Assembly: GCA_027578915.1 (NCBI GenBank)
Contig: JANBTT010000019.1
Coordinates: 108,672-172,671, forward strand
Length of the DNA: 64,000 bases
From: Coemansia sp. RSA 1200
Taxonomy: Eukaryota > Kickxellomycota > Kickxellomycetes > Kickxellales > Kickxellaceae
Direction of reading: 5' to 3'
The notes beneath the pieces are model-generated. The model saw nothing but the letters and a program-made list of their open reading frames with translations, made no database searches and was not told where the DNA came from. Below, in pieces: positions 28,959 through 38,785 of this stretch. Every line of letters begins with the position of its first letter. Positions within the stretch are counted from its first letter, which is position 1. The position numbers were made by a program, and so were the translations under genes.

Positions 28959-31763
28959 ATGACGATACCACGCATGCTCAGCAGAGCACAGCCACTAGCA
29001 TCCAATACCAGCAGAACAGGACGCATGCTGCTGGTGCGCACGATGACATCGCTAAGGACAAACGAGATACGGCACCGGTTCATCAAGTACTTTGTCAAGC
29101 ACGGACACGTTGCCCAGCGCAGTGCGCCCATTGTGCCTGCCACCAACGACAGCACACTGCTGTTCACGAATGCCGGGATGGTGCCGCACAAGCAGCACTT
29201 CCAGTCGCCGCAAACGGCGCCGAAGCCAACGGTAACGAGCATCCAGAAATGCGTGCGCGCCGGCGGGAAACACAACGACCTGGACCAGGTAGGGCACACC
29301 GCGCGACACCACACGTTCTTTGAGATGCTGGGCAACTTTTCGTTTGGCGCTTACAATAAGCGGCGCGCCATCGAGCTTGCGTGGGGGTTTGTGCGCCAGG
29401 AACTGGCGATGCCTGCAGCCAGACTGCGTGTCAGCGTGCTGCGTGGCGATGACGAGGCGTACAGCGTGTGGCGGGACGACATCAAGCTGGACTCTGCGCA
29501 GATTGTGCAGTTGGGCGAGGATGATAATTTCTGGTCCATGGGTCACGGCGAGGGTCCGTGTGGTCCGTGCTCTGAGATCTTCTGGGATACGCAAGCGCGT
29601 GGACTGCCGTCGGACCACGCGGACCGGTGGCTGGAGTTCTGGAACCTTGTGTTCATGCAGTACTACCGCGACGCAGCCGGACGACTCGTGCCACTGGAGA
29701 GACCGTGCATCGATACGGGGATGGGACTGGAGCGCGTGGCATCTATTCTTCAGGGCGTTCATAGTAACTTTGAAACCGACGAGTTGCGGGCGATCGTTGA
29801 TTCCGTCGGTGGATCGGCAGCGGATCAGACGAGTCGACGGATCATTGCCGATCACTTGCGTGCCAGCGCGTTCCTGATAGCAGAGGGAGTGCAGCCGGCA
29901 AGCACTGGGCGCGGATACGTGTTGCGGCGCATTATCCGGCGGGCAATGCGTGCGGGGCGGCAGCTAGGGATCCGGGGCCCCGTGCTGGCGCCGCTGTACC
30001 CGAGTCTGGAGGCCGCAATGGGTGCTGCGTATCCGGAGCTGGCAACTGCCAGAAATGCTGTTGTAGGCGTGCTAGAGGCCGAGGAGACCGCATTCCTCAA
30101 GATGCTTGACAATGGGCTTGCGCTGCTTGAGCGGCGGCTCCGCACAAAAGAGGACATGGCTGCGAAGGTTCTGTGCGCCGAGGACGTCTTTGTTCTCTAC
30201 GACACACATGGGTTTCCGGCCGACCTGACGCAGGCCATTGCGCGCGACCGCGGATGGGCCGTGGATATCGACGGATTCGAGACTCTGCTGCAACGCAGTC
30301 GCCAGCAGAACCGGGAGCGCAGTCGAGGTGAGCTGGGCGTTGGCAGCAGTGGCGGCACAAGCGCAGGAGGTGCTTTTGCCGCTGAGGTTGCCGCAGTGTG
30401 CGCCGAGTGGCAGCGCAACTCGCTTGTTCGTGACACACGGTTCTGCGGGTACGATCTGGATCCGGATGCACGGGACGGATCCGTTCCCGGTCGCGTGGTT
30501 GCATCCAGGGCGCTGTCGACGGGCGACCTGCTTGTTGCGCTCGATCCGAGCCCGTTCTACACCGCCGGTGGTGGACAGGACGCCGATACTGGCACTGTTT
30601 CAGCGGCTGGTGCGCACGGCGTGTCGTATGATGTGAAGCAAGTGGTCTCACCTACGGTCTGCGGTCTAATTGGCGTTCTCATCCTTACCCGCCGCGCCAA
30701 CAGCGATTCAGAGACTGCTAATCCTATCGAATGCCTCGATCGCGACATGTCGGTTGTTGCCACAGTTGATATGAAGCGGCGGCGCGGATGTGCGGTGCAC
30801 CACACGGCCACTCACCTGCTGAACAACGCGCTGCGCACGGTTGTCGGCGACGGCGTGGTGCAGGCAGGGTCGCAGGTGCGTGCGCAGGGACTGCGGTTTG
30901 ACTTTTCATCGTGCGCACTGACCAGCGACCAGCTGAAGCGCATTGCGAGTGCTGTGAACCGCGCCGCACTGGCCGCCATGCCTGTCACCGTGGCGCACAT
31001 GACGCTTGCTGACGCACAGACCATGGGTGCGCTGTCTGTGCGCGCTGAGCGGCAGTGCGCAAACAGTGTGCGCGTTGTCACTATTGCCGACGCAAAGTCT
31101 GTTGAACTCTGCGGCGGCACGCATTTGCGGACCACACGCGGTGTGTTTCCGTTCCAGATCGTTGCCGAATCGTCGGTGGGAGCCGGGACGCGGCGGATCG
31201 AGGCTGTTGCTGGCGATGCTGCCGTCGCGTGGCTCCAGAACCAACTGGCCCATGCCCGTCGTGCTGCTGCCGTGCTTGGTGCTCCCAGTATCGATTCATT
31301 GGAATCGCGTGTGCGTCAATTGGATGCCAAATCGCAGGCCGCGCGCGATGAGGCCGATCGGTGGCTGCGTGTAGCGGCGGCTGGAATCAAGGATTCTGCG
31401 ACCCTGGAAACCGCCCTGCGTGGAAGCACTGCGTCAGAAGCTCCTCTTATTCCCACACGCATCCACGTTCTGCTGCCCGATGCTTCGCTTTCCGCCACTG
31501 ACTCCAAGCGCCTTGTTTCCGAGCGCGCTATCTATTTGCGCACCTCCGAACCAACATGTGCGCACGTGGTCGTGTGCGGCGGCGCCATATCTCTGGGCGT
31601 GGATCCAGCTGCGCTTCCCGGCGCACATGCCGGAAACCTACTGCGTCTGCTTCTCGCCGACTTGCTTCCAGGGAGGGGTGGTGGCCAGGATACTCTTGCA
31701 CATGGCCGACTCAATGCGCCAGTAGTAGATCCAACATGTATACCCGCAAAGCTGGGCAAGTAA
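28959..31763 (+). CDS. Mitochondrial alanyl-tRNA synthetase, bacterial type
   Basis: 934 aa, ATG at 28959. Residues 1-45 (MTIPRMLSRAQPLASNTSRT and onward) are rich in Arg, Ser and Thr with no acid, a mitochondrial presequence; a second start at Met29 (MTSLRTNEI) would give a form without it. The catalytic core follows: STLLFTNAGM, RAGGKHNDLDQVGHTARHHT and FFEMLGNFSFG. The VGHTARHHTFFEMLGNFSFG form is the bacterial version; the eukaryotic cytosolic form reads HHTFFEMLGNWSFG preceded by different residues. The editing domain has GGGQDADTG, HHTATH (about 615-619) and CGGTH (about 717-721). The C-terminal ~200 residues are helical and Ala-rich. No intron. It charges tRNA-Ala and clears mischarged Ser/Gly. 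Confidence 0.9.
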   Translation: MTIPRMLSRAQPLASNTSRTGRMLLVRTMTSLRTNEIRHRFIKYFVKHGHVAQRSAPIVPATNDSTLLFTNAGMVPHKQHFQSPQTAPKPTVTSIQKCVRAGGKHNDLDQVGHTARHHTFFEMLGNFSFGAYNKRRAIELAWGFVRQELAMPAARLRVSVLRGDDEAYSVWRDDIKLDSAQIVQLGEDDNFWSMGHGEGPCGPCSEIFWDTQARGLPSDHADRWLEFWNLVFMQYYRDAAGRLVPLERPCIDTGMGLERVASILQGVHSNFETDELRAIVDSVGGSAADQTSRRIIADHLRASAFLIAEGVQPASTGRGYVLRRIIRRAMRAGRQLGIRGPVLAPLYPSLEAAMGAAYPELATARNAVVGVLEAEETAFLKMLDNGLALLERRLRTKEDMAAKVLCAEDVFVLYDTHGFPADLTQAIARDRGWAVDIDGFETLLQRSRQQNRERSRGELGVGSSGGTSAGGAFAAEVAAVCAEWQRNSLVRDTRFCGYDLDPDARDGSVPGRVVASRALSTGDLLVALDPSPFYTAGGGQDADTGTVSAAGAHGVSYDVKQVVSPTVCGLIGVLILTRRANSDSETANPIECLDRDMSVVATVDMKRRRGCAVHHTATHLLNNALRTVVGDGVVQAGSQVRAQGLRFDFSSCALTSDQLKRIASAVNRAALAAMPVTVAHMTLADAQTMGALSVRAERQCANSVRVVTIADAKSVELCGGTHLRTTRGVFPFQIVAESSVGAGTRRIEAVAGDAAVAWLQNQLAHARRAAAVLGAPSIDSLESRVRQLDAKSQAARDEADRWLRVAAAGIKDSATLETALRGSTASEAPLIPTRIHVLLPDASLSATDSKRLVSERAIYLRTSEPTCAHVVVCGGAISLGVDPAALPGAHAGNLLRLLLADLLPGRGGGQDTLAHGRLNAPVVDPTCIPAKLGK

Positions 31764-32417
31764 TTCGGAAGGTTATTACTTTTTTTATGTTACCAGCAAA
31801 ATCATATGATAAAATGGCATTTTAAACTGGACATCAAAAAGAGTGCATTTGATTTGTGCTGTGAAATATATCTAATGTGGCTTGATGTAGATGAAGGTGG
31901 TTTGTGGCTATCTGAAAGCCCTCCACATTCCTGTGTCAATACATTTGACACATGCAAAACATAAAAGATAATAGCACTAGCTATTTGATGTATGCGATTT
32001 TATGGCTTTGCTCTTACTTTTTTCTTCTTCGCCTGTCTTGTTTATCATGTGTCTAGTTGATACAAGAAAGGAGGTTGTGGAGGCGTTACTATTAACAAAT
32101 AGTGCTCGCTTGGATATTGTCTGCTTATTGTCAAAATAAAAAAGATAATATGTTGATGAGATAGGAGATAGATAATAACGTTTGCTCTCTGTACCAGAGT
32201 CTACAGGATATCCTAACACTCATTATTTTTAAATAAACACCAAGCCAAAGGAACACAAATGTTACCGGCGAACTGCTGAAAGAAGATACAAAACGTTTCT
32301 TTTTTATTATTTTATAGTCCATTGCCTTTTCTCTGTACTATCATTATCAGCAAAGTTTTTCATTTTGCTTGTTTTTATTCGGTTGTCATATTACAAAACA
32401 TAAAACAAAGGAGAGCT
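31764..32417. other. AT-rich intergenic region
   Basis: 654 bp between AlaRS and the carboxypeptidase, much more AT-rich than the AlaRS gene. A segment at about 31912-31945 (GAAAGCCCTCCACATTCCTG) resembles the stretch just after the TATA box at 25105. No ORF of interest. Confidence 0.45.
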
Positions 32418-33788
32418 ATGCACACATTACATATAATTCTATATCTGCTGATAATACCATGCTTAAGCTGGGCAGCAGAAAGAAATGGAAAGATGGCAGT
32501 GTCCAATGGGCTACTCTGCGACCCGACTGTTAAACAGCACCACGGATACATAGATATAGGCAATGGCAAAAATCTATTCTACTGGTTCTTTGAGTCACGC
32601 AACAGCCAGAGGATTCCAAACAACACACCAGTGGTTCTTTGGCTGAATGGAGGGCCAGGATGCAGCTCAATGGCCGGTCTGTTCAGCGGAATCGGGCCAT
32701 GCTGGGTCAACGATAACGGCAATGGAACAACACCTAATTCAAGCAGCTGGAACACTGATGCACATCTATTGTTTCTGGATCAGCCTGTAAATACCGGATA
32801 CTCGTATGGACCACGTAATGATACCACTACAACGGCGCAGGCTGCAAAAGACGTCACAGTTTTTCTTGACCGCTTCTACCACACATTCCCCGAGTATCTA
32901 AGAAGCAGGTTGTATGTAGCGGGTGAGAGTTACGCTGCTCACTACGTGCCTGCCATTGCTGCCAACCTGGTTGTCACTGCCAGAACACCGTGGCCAAACA
33001 ACAGAATGCGGCTACCCCGACTGGCTGGTATTATTGTTGGCAATGGCTTATTCAACATGGCTTTCCAATACAGATACTTGTACACAATGGCATGTCTGTC
33101 AGCAGAAAACTTAGTGTCGCATGATGCAGATACGTGCTCGGCAATGCGTAATGCCGCAAACGAATTCTATCAGCAGTCATCAGTTCACTGGGATGAACAA
33201 ACAACAGCAACAGCAGTCAATGCTACTTATGCAGGGTTTGGAATTCTTGCACCATACCAATTGGCTGGCTACAACCCGTATGATGTTCGCACCAAGTGTC
33301 CACCATCAGACACCATGCTTTGTGATAAATACATGGACACCATTACCAAGTACGCAAACCAGCCACATGTTCAAAAAACACTAGAAATCCGCCCTACTTC
33401 TCGTCCGTTTGAACTATGTGACCATGAGGTGCAAATGTCATTTGTAGAGTCCGGTGATGAGTTCTCTGACGCTGTTTCAGCAGAGTGGCTGCCAATGTTG
33501 CTGAATGCTGGAATTCCTGCTCTTGTGTATGCGGGTGATGCTGACCTTATATGCAACTGGATGGGAATCAAGGAGCTATTGCTTCGACTTTCATGGTATA
33601 GCAGGTCGGGATTTGCTTTGGCTCCAGATATCCCTTGGATTAATAGTTCTGATGGGTCTGTGGCTGGTTCAGCAAGAGTTTTTGGCGGACTTTCATTTCT
33701 ACGGATCCATGGTGCTGGTCATATGGTTGCCAATGAAAAGCCACAGATAGCACACTCAATGTTTAAGGAATGGGTTTCAAACAATTAG
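32418..33788 (+). CDS. Secreted/vacuolar serine carboxypeptidase (family S10)
   Basis: 456 aa from the ATG at 32418. MHTLHIILYLLIIPCLSWAA is a clear signal peptide; the earlier in-frame codon used upstream is not an ATG. Family motifs are WLNGGPGCSSMAG, LDQPVNTGYSYG, the nucleophile elbow GESYAAHYVP (Ser171), YAGDADLICNWMG (Asp in the GDAD motif, about 374) and HGAGHMV (His435). Several Asn-x-Ser/Thr sites predict glycosylation. Such enzymes remove C-terminal residues in the vacuole or outside the cell. The paired cysteines of carboxypeptidase Y are partly present. Compared with the flanking AlaRS and 36.5-kb genes, GC content is visibly lower, though the gene is intact. Its target compartment is uncertain. 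Confidence 0.9.
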   Translation: MHTLHIILYLLIIPCLSWAAERNGKMAVSNGLLCDPTVKQHHGYIDIGNGKNLFYWFFESRNSQRIPNNTPVVLWLNGGPGCSSMAGLFSGIGPCWVNDNGNGTTPNSSSWNTDAHLLFLDQPVNTGYSYGPRNDTTTTAQAAKDVTVFLDRFYHTFPEYLRSRLYVAGESYAAHYVPAIAANLVVTARTPWPNNRMRLPRLAGIIVGNGLFNMAFQYRYLYTMACLSAENLVSHDADTCSAMRNAANEFYQQSSVHWDEQTTATAVNATYAGFGILAPYQLAGYNPYDVRTKCPPSDTMLCDKYMDTITKYANQPHVQKTLEIRPTSRPFELCDHEVQMSFVESGDEFSDAVSAEWLPMLLNAGIPALVYAGDADLICNWMGIKELLLRLSWYSRSGFALAPDIPWINSSDGSVAGSARVFGGLSFLRIHGAGHMVANEKPQIAHSMFKEWVSNN

Positions 33789-34761
33789 GATTCCTTTATT
33801 GTTACGTCTAAACTAAAAAATGCTATTATTTGATAATAAAAAGGACTCGATAAATATGGCAATTCCCTGTGGCTGCACAAGCTCAATTTGTTATTTCCAT
33901 ACAAGGTGAGTTGGGGGGGGGGTATTATCGTAAATGTCAAAAAAAGTCAATACAAATAATAACGTTTCTAATCTCTTCTTTAGCAATTAGCAGTCACACA
34001 AGAATTAAGCTTCATTCTTTTTGTTAACAGCGTGTCATTCATGTTAATTTGAAACCAGTTATTTCCTTGGGATCGAATCTTAATTAGAGTAGTCACACAG
34101 TTTATTTGCTAATGTAGAACTGTTTGAAAAACGGGTCAGAAGACCTGCTAGGCATTTCCATATCTAATTAATATTTTGTTCACATGATTCTGATATACAC
34201 CTCTGCCACTTTCAATATGTGCAATGTGTATCTGCTTCAATATGTGGCATATCTCAGTAAAAATTGCAAGATTTGCTGTGTTTGATTGTGATTGCAGGTG
34301 TTTTTGGCCAAAAAGGAAAATTAAACATGAAAAAGAGTTGCAGAATGGCTACAATGAAAGCTAATTTCTTTTTTAGTCTTTTCTTCTTTTTATGCGTATC
34401 TTTACATTCTTCCTAAGCTGCCTATTTCTTTTTATTCTATTAATGGACTGTAGTGTTACAAAAAATATGTAGAGAGTAGTACCACCGTTTGGCATATGTG
34501 ACCACTTTTTGTGTACAAAGTCAAATAAACGTATATATATATATATATATATTGCCAATATACGGATATCTTTACACATTAACATTTGACGTGTAATGTA
34601 GAATAAAATGTTTCTTTCCTATTTAGCAAGCAGCAAAGACAAATTCCCCACCTAGACTAATATGCCTATATAAATGAACCAAAAGCCAATTGAAAAATGT
34701 TAAAAACTAATATCGGTTTACTATCATTCTTCTTTCTTATTAAGCTTTTTATATTGTAAAA
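33789..34761. other. AT-rich intergenic region
   Basis: 973 bp. Holds a run of ten G near 33914, an (AT)n tract around 34532-34552, and the TATA box (TATATAAA at 34667-34674) of the next small gene. Only low-complexity ORFs are present. Confidence 0.5.
34667..34674 (+). promoter_or_regulatory. TATA box
   Basis: TATATAAA, 95 bp upstream of the ATG at 34762. Its spacing fits the pattern of the other small genes. Confidence 0.55.
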
Positions 34762-35031
34762 ATGTCTAGCGGTTCAAAATTAATTGTGAAACTAACCTAC
34801 CTTGATCCTCTTGATCATGTAAAACGTCCCTTTACTTACCAAACAAATACTTGGAACAGAAAGCGTGCTATTAAAGAGGCAACAGATGCACTTGGCAATG
34901 AAATTTCCAATAAAATTAAAGCTAGCAAACTATCCCGCGAGGAGAAAGTTTCATACAATGGAAGCATGGATGTAGATGTTTCCGTCAAATATCCATCAGG
35001 GAGCCAGTGGAGAATTTTGTTCTGCTGTTGA
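34762..35031 (+). CDS. Small orphan protein, Met-Ser start
   Basis: 89 aa, ATG at 34762 in an aaaaATGTCT context. Sequence begins MSSGSKLIVKLTYLDPLDHV. A likely strand (LIVKLTYL) is followed by a helix (RAIKEATDALGNEISNKI), a charged turn and a second strand (MDVDVSVKY). That order of strand, helix and strand suggests a small folded protein. It ends in two cysteines (FCC). No signal peptide, membrane segment or known domain. Weakly similar in layout to the 77-aa protein at 61889, but residue identity is too low to claim homology. Confidence 0.55.
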   Translation: MSSGSKLIVKLTYLDPLDHVKRPFTYQTNTWNRKRAIKEATDALGNEISNKIKASKLSREEKVSYNGSMDVDVSVKYPSGSQWRILFCC

Positions 35032-35289
35032 TTGATGTACATATAAGTAGCAATTGGCACCAAATAATGAGTATGTGCTAATGTTTAACCTAGTTTTCAG
35101 AAATGCAGGTTATTATCTTGGCAATATGACTAGTCAAGTAGTTTTTTCTTTGGTTTATGTATATAGCGACATAATACTTGACATGCGTAAATAAATCATC
35201 TTTCATAATTTGTAACATGTTAAAAGCAGCAGTATACAATGCGTATAACTTTTATTCTGTTATAACATAAGCTATCTAAAGAATAGATA
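35032..35289. other. AT-rich spacer before the Tc1 remnant
   Basis: 258 bp with no ORF of interest or recognised motif. Confidence 0.4.
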
Positions 35290-35650
35290 CAGTGACTCAA
35301 GCAACTGTTGCAATGTTGTTCACCTTGTTGGGGTTTTTCAAATATCTCTTGAACGGGTTATAAAATGGGCTATAAATTTAAATACTAATAGTGCACATTG
35401 TTTTCTATCGAATAATATGTTTTTACATGTATTACTTGATTATGTAAAAAGATATTGTAAATCAAAGAGCAACACGCTATTGCAACGGTTTTTTGGGTGG
35501 CTTTTAAGTAAACTTTTTCTTTCAAGACATGTCTTAAACTTAACCAATCATTTTCAAATTTTGCACACTATTATAGTTGTACTTTTTCCTTATTTAAACT
35601 GTCTCAAACAATTTCTTAGTGTCAAAAGAATATGTCCATTTTCATATTTT
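35290..35650 (+). mobile_element. Terminal fragment of a Tc1/mariner-type element
   Basis: Starts right after a TA dinucleotide (35288-35289) with CAGTGACTCAAGCAACTG, the same terminus as the 18379-19959 element. It stays alignable for about 350 bp, including CAAATATCTCTTGAAC, GGCTATAAATTTAAA, CTATTGCAAC and a later TTTTCAAATTTTGCACACTATTATA. It then ends without a transposase. The TA plus CAGT start is the hallmark of Tc1/mariner insertion. Confidence 0.75.
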
Positions 35651-35792
35651 TAATGTGATAAGACAAGGAAATATTCCGACAACAAAATAATATACATTTT
35701 ACTCTTACACATTAGCATTCTATTCAAGAAATTTTGATATCTAAAAATGTCTGGTTTATACAGTAAAAACATGAAGTATTGATTTGGTGACA
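35651..35792. other. Leader with an 11-codon upstream ORF
   Basis: An ATG at 35747 (aaaaATGTCT) opens MSGLYSKNMKY and stops, 46 bp before the ATG at 35793 in another frame. Alternatively GTAAAA at about 35766 and TTAG at about 35816 could bound a 51-nt intron joining MSGLY to the downstream frame. Confidence 0.35.
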
Positions 35793-36011
35793 ATGGAAAA
35801 CTTTATTCCATTAGTCAACATTGAGGCTAATAAAAAACCATGCCGGACTGATTTTGATAGCAAGCTAAGAGGGATTCTTACATTAGAAAGCCTCGCAATT
35901 TTCAACAACAACATGACAAAAGTTAATGCAATGATGGGAAAATTAAGGATTGTTCGAAGCGACGGAAAGGAAACTGAGGCCTACTCCGGATCCGGCTCTG
36001 AAGGAGATTAA
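35793..36011 (+). CDS. Small orphan protein
   Basis: 72 aa, ATG at 35793 (MENFIPLVNIEANKKPCRTD), ending in an acidic Ser/Gly tail GSGSEGD. An upstream ATG at 35747 has the same aaaaATGTCT context as other small genes but is in a different frame. So the true N-terminus may arise by splicing, or the gene may be broken. No recognised domain. Confidence 0.4.
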   Translation: MENFIPLVNIEANKKPCRTDFDSKLRGILTLESLAIFNNNMTKVNAMMGKLRIVRSDGKETEAYSGSGSEGD

Positions 36012-36557
36012 GCACTTGTTTATAAAATAGACATGTATGTCCCGCGGTATGGTGCATTACTATGGATGAACAAGAGATTATTTTATTAGAGTACTTGCTG
36101 TTTGTATCAAGGGGGTTCTTGTGGAATATACGATGATAGGTTCTATAATATGGCGTAACCCTTACACACAACCTCTCCTGGATAGTCATCTCACAGCATG
36201 TGTGGATTCGTAAGCTACAAAGTTAAGAGGAGCACACGCGTGAGTGCAGGTAAGCTGGCTGGGTGGAGACATTGGTAATATTGTTTTTCCTATTCGCGCT
36301 CGTTTGGCTATAAATGTGTTTAAAAAAGAATCTGTGAAATATAATAGCGCAAATAAAGGCAGAATGATGGAAAGAAAATAGACCCAAGCACTGCATAGCT
36401 TTATTTGCACTGACTGTGGTGTGAGGCGGGGGTGAAAACAAGCCAAGCCAGTTCGAAAGCAAACGAATGATAGAGTCAACCAGTGGAGAGAAATAGATAA
36501 GGGAGTGTGCAAGAAAAATATAAAATGCATATACATAGACCAGGGGACAGCTATCTG
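36012..36557. other. Intergenic region
   Basis: 546 bp between a small plus-strand gene and the end of a minus-strand gene. It should hold both 3' ends. The minus ORFs here are hydrophobic low-complexity shadows. No gene seen. Confidence 0.45.
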
Positions 36558-38273
36558 TCAGCAAATAGTGGTTTCAGCAAAGGCGCGCGGACCGCACCAG
36601 CCAAAGACACGCACAAGACGCAGCGACATGCGCTGATTGGGTGCACGGCCACGCAGCAACTTCAGATACAGGAACCTGCAGCACACGCCTTGGGGGAGGA
36701 TCTGGAGCTGCTGGTACTCCTCCTCCTCGCTGAGCCAGAAGTAGGCAATCGGAACTGGATCATCGACAGACAGACGACCCGCGGCGTTGCCTCGGAGCTT
36801 TGAAGCCAGACGCTCGTACTTTTCAAAGGTGAAATCGTCGTAGCGAGCAAATTCAGAGAATGTGCAGCGTCTGCTGGAGGCAAAGACCATCAGCTCGCAA
36901 CACGGTGGAGAAGCCATTGAAGAGCGCACAAGAATGCGCTCGATAACGCAGTGCTGAAGCTGGACGGTTGGCTGGGCAAGCGACAGCTCAAGATGGACGT
37001 TTTCGGTGCGCGAGGTGATGTAGAGCGTGCTGTTTGTAGTGAACATATTGTCTAGCGTGCCGCGGCCCATGTCATCGGCGTTGGTGCAGTCGACTGGGAG
37101 AACACGCACGCCAGAGTGCACCGAGTACTCCTTGGTTCTGTCGGAGTCGGTGCCCGGCAGCGTCTGGTGCTTGTAGCCGTCAGCCGCGTTGCGCACCTGT
37201 ATGTTGCTGCTGGTGTTGGTGTTGATGCTGGGAGGAGGCTGCTGGTAGACGTAGGGACGCCAGGGCACCGTCTCCTTGTTCCACGGTTGCCGCACAACAA
37301 CGCTGGCCGGTGCTGCAGAAGCAATGACAGCAGCAAGTGTCGTGCCAGGCGATGCGCGCGGCGTAGGGCGTCTGTTGTGAAGCGCGTCAGTCGTCCGTGT
37401 TCGTCCGCCAGCGCCGTTCTCGCGCGCCATGATCATGCGCCAGAGTGTGCTGCCTATCGGGTTGCGGAGGAACAGCTGTTCGTAGTCTAGTCCGCTGGTA
37501 GAAGCCAGCATGTCCTCGGGATCTTCAGTCTGGTCTGGGCGCTGGCGGCCACGCTGCTGCTGCTGCTGCTCATCCGCACTGCTGCCGTCCGAGCCATCAG
37601 CGGCACGTTCCTCGTACGTGATCTCGTATCCGCGATGTTCGTTAGCATCTGCAGCCGCAGAAGGATCGGTGGTTGGCGCCCACTGCATCCGACGCACTCC
37701 GCTCAGTCTCCTGCGTGTGCGCGGCGGAGACGATGACGAGGAGCCACCGGCCGCCAGCCACGGACGCATATTGACAAAAGTCCAGTCCTCCTCCATTGTC
37801 GGGTCGTCCTCGGCCCTTCCTGCAGACCCGTCGCTGCTATTGCCATCGTTTCCCAGCCTGCTAGGGTGTCTCAGCGACATCCATGGCGGAGACACCAGCG
37901 ACTCCCACCTGTCTGCGCCCGGCTGCTGCGACTGCGGCGGCTGAGGGGGCCGTTGTCTGGAAACAGCGGCTGCCGGTGTATCCTGATGAATGCGTCGCAC
38001 GCCGCCTTCAGAAGAACGCAACGCCCGTGCGTCTCCTCCTCCGCCAGATGCCACCAACTCCTGCCACAGCGCCTCCAGGCTCTCGCGGTCCTGTCGCAGC
38101 TCTGCCAAAACCAACTGCGTGGAGTCGGCGGCTGGCTGGCTGTCGGATTGCGGCGTCGGTGGGTGTGGCCTGCGACGAATCACTGCTGCTGATGCTGCTC
38201 CAATACGTCTGGATGGCGTCCTGGCTGCCTGTCGGTTGTTGCCGGTTTGGTCGGGAGTCTGGTTCGAGGACAT
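36558..38273 (-). CDS. Uncharacterised protein with a conserved C-terminal beta-rich domain (possibly DOC/discoidin-like)
   Basis: 571 aa, ATG at 38273. Residues 1-350 are disordered: Arg/Ser/Pro/Gln-rich with a poly-Gln stretch near 240. The last 190 residues look folded: YITSRTENVHLELSLAQPTV, CVIERILVRSS, DFTFEKYERLASKLR, PIAYFWLSEEEEYQQLQILP and CCRFLYLKLLRG. The order of strands, with a paired-Cys loop and a late R-x-VRVFGW strand, recalls the jelly-roll of DOC/discoidin-like domains in ubiquitin-ligase subunits. That comparison is inference from pattern only. I cannot name the family. Divergent from the Era-like GTPase gene. Confidence 0.6.
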   Translation of the reverse strand: MSSNQTPDQTGNNRQAARTPSRRIGAASAAVIRRRPHPPTPQSDSQPAADSTQLVLAELRQDRESLEALWQELVASGGGGDARALRSSEGGVRRIHQDTPAAAVSRQRPPQPPQSQQPGADRWESLVSPPWMSLRHPSRLGNDGNSSDGSAGRAEDDPTMEEDWTFVNMRPWLAAGGSSSSSPPRTRRRLSGVRRMQWAPTTDPSAAADANEHRGYEITYEERAADGSDGSSADEQQQQQRGRQRPDQTEDPEDMLASTSGLDYEQLFLRNPIGSTLWRMIMARENGAGGRTRTTDALHNRRPTPRASPGTTLAAVIASAAPASVVVRQPWNKETVPWRPYVYQQPPPSINTNTSSNIQVRNAADGYKHQTLPGTDSDRTKEYSVHSGVRVLPVDCTNADDMGRGTLDNMFTTNSTLYITSRTENVHLELSLAQPTVQLQHCVIERILVRSSMASPPCCELMVFASSRRCTFSEFARYDDFTFEKYERLASKLRGNAAGRLSVDDPVPIAYFWLSEEEEYQQLQILPQGVCCRFLYLKLLRGRAPNQRMSLRLVRVFGWCGPRAFAETTIC

Positions 38274-38785
38274 GTTTCTGTTGCTTGTTATCTGCTCACC
38301 TCCTCCCAGCTACCAATGCAGTGAATGTATAGAAAGAATAGGAAGGATTTATGAAATAGAAAAATATACAATAGTGGGTAATATAGAAAAAGTAAAGCTT
38401 TTAGAATATAAAAAAATAACAAAAAGAGAAAAAGAAAAGAAAGAAGCTTTTTGCTTTCAAAAAAAACCATGTTTGTTGTGGAACGAGTGTGCGTGTCTGA
38501 ATATATGATGCTTCGGTTATTTTTTTCTTTCACTCTCCCCCAAATGTAGCTGGCATACATTGATTGCGTGTTTGCTTGTGAACCAGCGGCAGAAAGATAA
38601 AAATAAAAAAATTTCATGTCAAAAGAACTAAAAGCTGACAAAATTTTCTTGGCGCGTCGTCCATTACTTTCCCTCTTGATTTATCGCCCCCCATTATTCT
38701 TCTTTTTTTCCTGTTCTCATACACTGTCCGTACCTTGTCTTTTTTTGGCGCCAAGCAGATCGATCCGTATTACACTCATAGAAAG
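38274..38785. promoter_or_regulatory. Divergent promoter with E2F/MBF-like sites
   Basis: 512 bp between divergent ATGs. TTGGCGCG lies at 38649-38656 and the palindrome TTGGCGCCAA at 38745-38754, both resembling E2F/SBF-MBF-type elements. The second is 32 bp before the ATG at 38786. An A-rich tract sits at 38350-38470. Confidence 0.45.
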
